A stretch of DNA of 64,000 bases from Fonsecaea monophora (lineage: Eukaryota > Ascomycota > Eurotiomycetes > Chaetothyriales > Herpotrichiellaceae): positions 248,001 through 312,000 of the forward strand of contig NW_019173938.1 in assembly GCF_001642475.1 (NCBI RefSeq). Reading direction: 5' to 3'. A program made the translations under genes and the position numbers. Below the pieces are notes generated by a model that made no database searches, was not told where the DNA came from, and worked only from the letters and a program-made list of their open reading frames with translations. Each line of letters opens with the position of its first letter. The stretch's first letter is position 1. Shown here in pieces: positions 56,678-64,000 of this stretch.

Positions 56678-59600
56678 TCATCGATATTCAGTAGGATATG
56701 ACTGTCCGGCGGGCACTGGGCTGTCGCTCAGAGTGTGAAGCGGTCGGAAGAGCTGCTTCATGTCCAGCTCCAGGGTCTCGTGTGCATAGTTTTCATCAAT
56801 ATAGGCCACACTGCCAGGTTCTTCGCCTCGTTGAGCACCATCGGTTCTACTCCATTCTCTGGCTTTCTTCAATCCATGGAGCACTTGTCGAAGTCGATCG
56901 TCTGCAGCAAGTTGCCAGTCGCGAGTTCGGTTTGGCTGCATGAATGCGCGCGCTAGCCAGTAGAAGTGAACGCCATCCCGACAGAAGCCAATACGCTTCG
57001 GAACGTGGTTACCATTTCCGGCAGGGTATTGCAGTGCAAGATCCTGGTCCCAGGCTTGTTTCCACCGGGCAAGAGCAGAATTGATCGATTTGTACATGAT
57101 GTTTGCGTCCTCTGGTGATACTTTTGGCTTTTTGAGGCGTGTCATGGGGGAATCCGAGGAACCGAAGAAAAATCTTGAGCGCTGGACCTGCCAGATTTCC
57201 ACATGAATCGCGTGGATAAGAATGAACTTGGAATAAACATTGGTGGTTCGCGGCTGCATGATTACGGTTGTGCTGTGCAACGCACTCATTGCATGATGCA
57301 TTTCCAATTGTTTCAATCTGAGCGAGCCATTGACGTTGATCCTCGCTTGAGCCTCAGCCCCACGGAGGCCAAGGGCTTGGGCACAGGTTTCGGCGTCTGG
57401 AGCTTCCCAGGCAGCGTCGTCACAAGGAAGAGGAAGTTTGATCTCAGCCGCCGAGAATTGAGGAGCCACATTGAAGTAGATACACATGGCGGCGTCCCAC
57501 AAGAAAGCCATGAACATCAGTCGGGACCGCTTCTCCTGTTCCACCCAGGAGCGCCAATCCCAACGCCACGGCTGCGCGGTTTGTCCTGGTTGAAGGTTGT
57601 GAAGATAACTGTAGCTAAGACGATCCTCTGGGCCAGCCAAAGTTAACATGCCGAGCTGTCGAACAAGGTACAGCACTCGTTTACTTTCAGCACGGGCAAG
57701 AGCTCTCTCCTCAGGACCCCCGTGCCAAACGAACAAGCTCTGTAGAATTTGTAGCGCTAGGAGTTCTTCAAACTCGGTCTCGCCGGTCATCGACAGTCGG
57801 TTCCTGGCGACTCCCGGCTCCAGATTATGCAAAAGTTGAGATGTACGGTCGATGCCTGATTTAACAAGTTGCATCAAAGCCCGTACTTGAGGTTGGGTAA
57901 CACGGTCAGAGTATACAGCCCCGCTGCAGATGATGACAAGAATGAGGCCGTCATAGGCGGTGAGAAAGTTAAAGGTCGGTAAATGAAGCCATGGGAAATG
58001 ACCTTGAAAATTCGGGAAGAGATCGAGAAAATGTTGGATGGCTTCGATGGTCAGGCAGGACCTGAAAAACTCATTTTGTGGGTCTCGGTGCGATTCCTGT
58101 AACCCCCCAGGGAAGACAAACGTTAATAGCGAGTTCACCTTGGCTTGGAACAAATCTTGCCGAGATGCATGCAGATTCCAGAGAGGGGGTCCAAGCGTAC
58201 CGTCAGCTCCAAGGCTCGTAGAGGGAATGTAGTAACCATTCGATCCACCTTCATGGGTTTCATAGTCCTTTTTGACATCATTCTGGGATTGATCATAACC
58301 TCCAAACATGGGGTTCATGTATCCCTCGTTGCCACCTGATGGAAACATGTGGTTCCAGTCATCCCCAATGTGATGAGGGCCAGGCATGACATTGCGCTTA
58401 TCCTCCCCTCCACCGGGCTGCATGCCATAATGATCGGGTGGTGTAGAGTTGGAGTGATACATCATTTGGTTGCGTTGGGCATTGTGCATCGACCACGAGT
58501 TGTTAGCATTGGGGTCCATGCCAGCGGGTCCAGAACCGGGTTGCATGGGCTGCCCTGGACGCTGCATGTCGCCCGGCCCATTGGGTTGCATCGGGTACGC
58601 CATTCCAGGGGCAGGGGCACTGGTGGTCGGCGCAGATGTGTTGGGCATGGCAGCAGTAGTGTATGGAGGGTTAGGCATCACCGCATTTGGGGTGGTGGCA
58701 CTGGCTGGCGAGGCAGTGGCTGCCTTCTGCTGGTTCTTTTTGATATGAGCAGCAGGGTTGGACAAGTGGCTTGCACCCGTTGGGTTGCCGCGACGCACAG
58801 AGCATTTCTGGAAATGCCGCTTCAAGATGTCACTCCTGGAGAACGTATCGTTGCAGAGGACACACATGTACGGTCGATCACCCGTGTCTGTAAATGAGTA
58901 GTTAGCACACCAAAAGTACGGAGTGTGAAGATCCATGAAGCTTACGTCTCAACATGTGGCGCTTCAGGTGCTTCGCATGAAGATAAGTCTTTGTACAGTT
59001 TGGGCAAGGGAACTTTCCATCAGCATCTTTCTGAGGGACTGCGCTGCTCTTCTGAGATCCATTGACACCGTTGGGCATCACTGGAGGACGCCCTGGGGCG
59101 CTGGGCAGAATGCCTCTTCGTCCTTGAGAGCCCACCACATGTGTTCGTGTTGGATCGCGCCCGACGTCGGTGGTCATAGTGGGCATGGGTTCTGATTGGG
59201 ACCACGCTGTCTGGCGGTTGTCCGGCTGGCCATAACCAGGTGCTAGGGCATCTGGACGCGGAGGTGCAGGAGCGAGAGGCTGCGGGTATGCTTGACGCGG
59301 CTGCGGTGGCCCTTGATAAGCTTGTGGGGGTGGTTGTTGCTGTGGCTGCTGTTGCGCCGGGTTATGAGGCTGTGGAAGCGCAGATGACGGCGGCAAGCCA
59401 GCCATGGAAGTTTGAGGAGCCATGTATCTGTTCTCAGGAGCCGGGGACGGGACAGGTGCAGTGGAGGGAGCAGAGCTGTACCGCGGCAGGTCATTTCGGT
59501 ATTGTTGGGGGATGTAGTTCTGGTTGGCAGGCGGGAGTTGGGAGTAGTTGATGGGAGGGAGATGCGTGTTACTCTGGTACGGAGGCATGGCGTATGCTGA

Positions 59601-59684
59601 GGCCATGTTATTTGGATTGTATGCGGTTTGAGGTGTTGCAACGTTGGACGATGTTGTCCTTGACAGTGACTGCCTAGGGTCCAT
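56678..59684 (-). CDS. C2H2 zinc finger plus fungal-specific transcription factor
   Basis: Probable nuclear DNA-binding regulator. Exons 59684-58946 and 58887-56678 with a 58-bp phase-1 intron, total 982 residues. The N-terminal 220 residues are Pro/Gln/Ser-rich. Two zinc fingers follow: Cys227, Cys230, His243, His247, and Cys255, Cys258, His271, Cys275, so the second is of C2HC type; the intron splits the codon of His247. A second low-complexity Pro/Met/Asn-rich part (about 290-390) leads to the fungal-specific transcription factor region (about 420-760), with FPWLHLPTFNF, VRQLGMLTL and WRSWVEQEKRSRLMFMAFLWD. The acidic C-terminus ends in SYPTEYR. Many fungal regulators pair these domains; I cannot name the orthologue. 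A pyrimidine-rich leader of more than 800 bp precedes the start. Confidence 0.9.
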
Positions 59685-60980
59685 TACCCGAATTCAATAC
59701 ACCTGTGGAGTCGACGAGCTCAATCGACCATTGGACGACAAAGCGTAGCGACGAAGGCGTAGGGAGAAGAGGATGGTCGTGTCTCTTGTTCGAAGGTCGA
59801 ATCGATGAAGCACTTTTTGATTGAGGCCGAAGGACTTCAGTAAGGACAGAACGTGTTTTGGAGATTTTTTTTCGATGGTGCTTTTCGGGTCAAGGGTGTT
59901 TGGGAGTTTGGCTTGAGGAGAAACGAGGCCTGCAAGGTACCAGGAAAGCCACACAAGGTCAGCAAATGGATTAGTGGAAAGGTGGATGTCTGTTGTGAGC
60001 AGTCCAGACACGCGACAGGACGACTGGGCTGCGGGTGATCGAGGTTGAGGATTGCAGGGGAGTGGTTTGGTAAAGTGGAGGAAGTAGGGTGGGTGGGTTT
60101 TTTTTGGGTGTGGAATAGAGGGAAGGGGGGGAGGGAGAGAGTCACGTACAGGATAGAAAGAAATTTTTGTTTTGAGGAACGCGCGAAAAAAAAGTACGAG
60201 GGAAGTGTTAAGATGAGGGTCGCCTGCTGGAGCCCTTGTGGTCTTTTTCGCCCCAGTGGCCGGTCGGTGACTTGCAGGATATTTTGCTGCTGGGTCTCTG
60301 GCGCGGCAGGGCAGACGGTAGATAGGCGTGCGTGGGTAGGGGGGAGTGGGAGAAAGTGGGAAGTGGGAAGGTTTTGTGTCTTGGGGGGGGGGAGCTTTTT
60401 CGTAGGATGATTTTTTTGGGTTGGGGCGGCAGATGATGGGGTGGGCGTACGTGATGATGATGATGTGGTGGTGTCCAGGAGGTCCAGGCAGCAAAGGACG
60501 ATGGTTGGTTCGCCGAAAGGGAGGGTTTGAGAGGCGAAGAAAAGAGGTCAGAGAAATTTTTGTTTCGGGGAGGTGATGCCGGGCAAGAGGCCCTTTTTTT
60601 TTTCCCTCGCTCTTCTTTTGCTTGGCTTGGCTTTTTCCGGCTCACAAGGAAGGAGATTGTTGTTTCGGAGGACAGGGCCAATCGCTAATGGTCAATTGCC
60701 AGGTGAGATGGCAAAGACCAAGGTAGGCCAAGGTAGACTCGGGGCTATGCTCAGAAGAGCAGGTGAGAGGTAGGAGGAGGGTTTCGGTCTGGGTTTTGGT
60801 GCGATGAGGATTAGTAGGCAAAGAAGAAAAGAAAAGAGATTTGAGCAAGTAGTAGGAGAAGGTTGTCGCAGTTCAGTTAGCAGAAGCAGAAGCAGAAGCA
60901 GTAGCAGTAGCAGCAACACCAGTCGCAGTTGGATGAGCTGAGTGGTGAATGGAAATGAATGATTCAGTCAGAGCGCAGCC
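59685..60980 (-). promoter_or_regulatory. Pyrimidine-rich leader and promoter of the C2H2 factor gene
   Basis: Read on the minus strand this stretch is dominated by CT and CCA runs, as in long transcribed leaders of fungal regulator genes. It stays open for 266 codons (60494-59694) in the same frame as the protein, stopping nine bases before the ATG. Low complexity and absence of family resemblance argue for a leader, not protein. An AGCAGA-type triplet run lies at 60880-60914. Confidence 0.5.
60880..60914. repeat. AGCAGA/AGCAGT repeat
   Basis: Six-base units AGCAGA pass into AGCAGT, about six copies. Confidence 0.8.
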
Positions 60981-63900
60981 GCTGTGACGGTGGGGATCCA
61001 CCTCTACTTAGGCTACGGACCAACCATTGACCATCCGATGACCCACCATCGAATGTCGATCGGGGAGGGCGCTGGTGGTGGCGGTAACATGCAAGCCAGC
61101 ACAAGTACGGAGGGAGGGACTACGACTAGGGGCCCCGACAGGGATGACCCTTCACCCTTCAGAACACGTACCCAGGCGTGCCAGGCTATTACTACCACTA
61201 CATACTTACCACTGACTTGGCTACCACCACCAACACCCCCTAGTACGGAACAAGTACCAAGTACGCAAACGCGGCCCCCCCTGCTCCACCCCCTGTTGCT
61301 TGCTTTGAGGTTGCGATTTTCTTACGCCATCAAATAATAACAATTGCCAGGTGACAAGAGCTTGTTGTCCGTAACTCATACAATAATGAGGCATGATGAA
61401 CAGGAGAGTATCCAGTACAAAAACCATGTCCCATGTCCGTAGCGGACATGGAGTGCGAGTAATCTCCTGAAAGACAAATTTCAATGCCACAACTATCGGA
61501 TCAACCATGGGAGGTTTAGGTGACAATGTGCATTTACTTTTTGGCTTGAAACAAACTTTAGATCGAGGTTTACGAGTACTCGAAGGTCGTAATCGTCTTG
61601 TACACACCTAGTACATGGATTTTGTACAGAGTACGAAATATATACAGCTCCGAGTACATAAGCAGCAAACCCAGCGCGCGTGTGTAGTGTACACGCGTAG
61701 AATATTTGAAAGGGCGGCAAGAGCTTCGACGCACCTCGTAACTGCTTACCCAGGTTGTTAAAACACGCCATTACTTTACCGAGAATAGCAGCCCAAACTG
61801 TGCCTCATATCTTGCGCCTCGAAATGAAAGTCGCGGTTCAATTCGCTTCATCCTTGCTTGATATTCCCATATGTACGAGTAGCACATTATTGCAGCGGCG
61901 TGAGGAGATTTCAAACTGGGGATACGATCCGAGACCGCGCATCATTATTATCTGCACAAATAATAATGGCTCTTACGAGTAGGTACGAGGCAATACAGGG
62001 GGAGCGTTGTTCTTGTTTGCTTAACATTTTGGCGGAGATGAACGGAAAACACAGACAGGATGAACAAGTGCCAAGCGGCCGAGGGAAACAGCCACGGACG
62101 AGGTTGAGAAGGCGCTAGGCAGGGATGACAGGGGGGCAGGAGCGAACAGGGGTCAGTCTTGCCTGACCTTCAGGCGGAATCTACCATTTGTTCGTTGCTA
62201 CCGAGTCAGGCGATGACGCTTGTCGTCTTGTACAAGTACTTTGAGTACGAGGTATCTAGTTTAAGTAAGGTAGGCTGACTTTCTGGAACAGGTAGCAAAG
62301 ACTCTTTGGTCTTTCAACAGGACAATGCTCACCACGGGGTGATCGAGGTAGCTACACCCATGTATCCCTACATACGAGTACAACATCACCATCATCCAGA
62401 CCACCATCTCAAGGTGAGAACCACCAACAGATCAGACATCTGTCAGCCAGGAGAACCCCGCCAAACCTACCAGTATTCATCGTCCAAGTCATTCGTATTT
62501 TACGGAGACACCTCGGAGTGTACCTCACGCCCTCATCTACTCCCAGAAGTAAGCTGTCTCTTTTGGGCTTGGTCAGGCGCTGGGCCACGCCTCACCAGCT
62601 CACCAAGGGCCCTTCGCTTCAGGCGCCACTCGGCGCTCTTGTCCGGCGCTGGGCCACTATTAGGCGTCAAGGTTCGTGTAGCGAACCCTGAACTGGTCGC
62701 GTTCTGAGATTGTGCGTGCCAAATCCGGTCCATCGGGGCTTGCATTTACTCCTTGGAGGTCAACCTTATATCAAGCCCTGGGACATGATGGGTGGAAGCC
62801 GCTGCAAGACAAGAATCGGGTGCGGTTCGGCGGGATCTGGATCATCTGGGTGAAAGTGGGTTCAGGGATCAAATGTCATAACATTGTTTCTCTCACCAAT
62901 CACTCTTCTCGATCCTTGACGGCAACTCGGAGCCTTTTTCGCCCCCCTTTCAGGGTGGGATCATCAGAGCATGTCACGGTGTTTGGTGCTCAACGTACCA
63001 TTGCCAGACCAGTGGCCAGGTCAGAGTATCCCCGAACCAGTTAATTACTGAATCTGTCAACCTGACCAAAAGCAGAAAAAGCGCCGGTTCGTCCTTGGGA
63101 TCTGAAATTTCCGCCGAGCCCATGGTTGGCGGAAACAAAGCACAAGTTCAGGCTCGATGCAACCTCGGATTTTCTTCCAGCCACGGTTCCTATTTGTAGG
63201 TTTGGGCATTTCAGGTTTCTGGACACCCTGAAACTAGGGAAAGACCATTTTGAAACCTGTGCTCGCAAGCCTTGCCTGTTAGCCTTGGCCCCAGCCCTTC
63301 TGTGTGCCCGTCTGCAAGAATGGCATTGACCGTGTCACAAATAATAGAACCCAGCGTTCTGGCTACGGATTCTTCGTGTCAGCAAAGTACGAATCTAAAC
63401 AAAGGAAACGAGTCATGGTATCATATTTCCTGAGAATGATACACGAGCAAACGCTGCTGACCGCGCAGAAACAGTCGTATCATCAGGTGAAGGCCTCGTT
63501 GCACCTATTTGTACACAATTTGTTATGTGTAACGCAATATTTCGTCGTGTCGGAACACCGCGGCTCTCTGAACAACTACATCAGCATCAAAGAATTATTA
63601 CGGACCATTTGCCACGCTGACAAGTAGGAGAATTGGTGCGGTACACCCTGTTCCTATAGAGAAGAGCTTCATGGGACTCGATCCCTGTCACATTTCGAGT
63701 CCGAAGCTGCGAGTGTTTCGCCGTGGTGGTAGTTGTGGTCAGATGTGACCCGACATGGCCGACTACCTTTGTTCAGACTGTCGTGCATTTCGTGATGTGT
63801 CGTTTTGCCTACCGGAAATCGCAATAAGTGGATACTGGGAGTTGATTCAGGGCTTCTTGGCTCGGTGACGATTGACGGCTTTCAGGGATGCTCAGCTTGG

Positions 63901-64000
63901 GTTCGTCGGAGCAGTAGGCAAAGATCTGCCATGATCGCCACCTCATCATTCATTCCTGGTCTTCAGCATTGATTCGACGCCTACTTTAGGGGTTTCTCGG
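60981..64000. other. Right edge, no gene recognised
   Basis: No conserved reading frame in 3.0 kb. GTACGAG and GAGTAC-type motifs cluster at 61560-62380. A 13-bp direct repeat (GGCGCTGGGCCAC) occurs at 62576-62588 and 62645-62657, followed by a small hairpin at 62671-62687 (GGTTCG / CGAACC). A 107-residue plus-strand frame (63304-63627) begins in the right edge and resembles nothing known. Confidence 0.5.
62576..62657. repeat. 13-bp direct repeat pair
   Basis: Two perfect copies of GGCGCTGGGCCAC are 69 bp apart, start to start, within a GGCGC-rich block. Confidence 0.8.

Noticed and set aside
56187..56681. 164-residue frame after the C2H2 factor stop
   Set aside because: Directly downstream on the same strand, without similarity; best read as 3' UTR.
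59694..60494. 266-residue minus-strand frame as a separate protein gene
   Set aside because: Low-complexity pyrimidine-rich leader without family resemblance.
1..64000. Secondary-metabolite cluster, CRISPR array, virus or intact transposon
   Set aside because: I found no synthase, transposase, reverse transcriptase, integrase or regularly spaced repeat array; the transporters and regulators are not grouped with biosynthetic genes.

Overview
The window reads as nuclear DNA of a filamentous ascomycete (Pezizomycotina, most probably Eurotiomycetes). The evidence is short introns (mostly 43-97 bp with GT...AG ends and CTGAC or CTAAC branch sites), mixed strands, divergent and convergent gene pairs, and gene families typical of such fungi: an XprG/VIB-1 NDT80-type factor, a Clr5-domain protein, a C2H2 plus fungal-specific transcription factor, a maltose-type sugar porter and a bifunctional HPPK-DHPS. 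I cannot fix the order or species from sequence alone. I support nineteen protein genes and rebuilt exon structures for all of them. I see no credible tRNA, rRNA, CRISPR array or intact transposon.

Layout: 0.5-13.4 kb is a compact housekeeping block: PSF2 (GINS), CUE1 (ERAD), MTI1/BBC1 (actin patch), RPAP2/RTR1 (Pol II CTD phosphatase), EMC4, AP-1 beta and GET1. GCV1 (glycine cleavage T protein) follows at 15.1-16.6 kb. The xprG/vib-1 orthologue (19.9-22.5 kb) sits between a 3.3 kb and a 5.0 kb stretch without genes. At 27.6-33.1 kb come TIF35 (eIF3g), an unrecognised coiled-coil protein and a divergently paired Hsp70-like ATPase. At 34.4-43.2 kb are a nitronate monooxygenase, FOL1 (HPPK-DHPS), a DHA1-type MFS transporter and a Clr5-domain protein. 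After a 5.9 kb stretch without recognised genes come ORC4 and a divergent sugar porter (49.1-54.7 kb), then a large C2H2 transcription factor (56.7-59.7 kb) with a pyrimidine-rich leader. The last 4.3 kb holds no recognised gene.

Shared themes, without an operon-like system: three ER membrane-protein biogenesis or quality-control genes (CUE1, EMC4, GET1) lie within 12 kb; two DNA-replication genes (PSF2, ORC4) are present but 48 kb apart; transcription regulators (XprG, Clr5-type, C2H2) are the genes with large flanking non-coding DNA.

I did not find a clearly new multi-gene system. The best candidates for follow-up are the divergent pair of a coiled-coil orphan and an Hsp70-like protein carrying a basic N-terminal signal, the presequence-like N-terminus of FOL1, the very long region upstream of xprG, and clusters of a GAGTAC-type motif in intergenic DNA.
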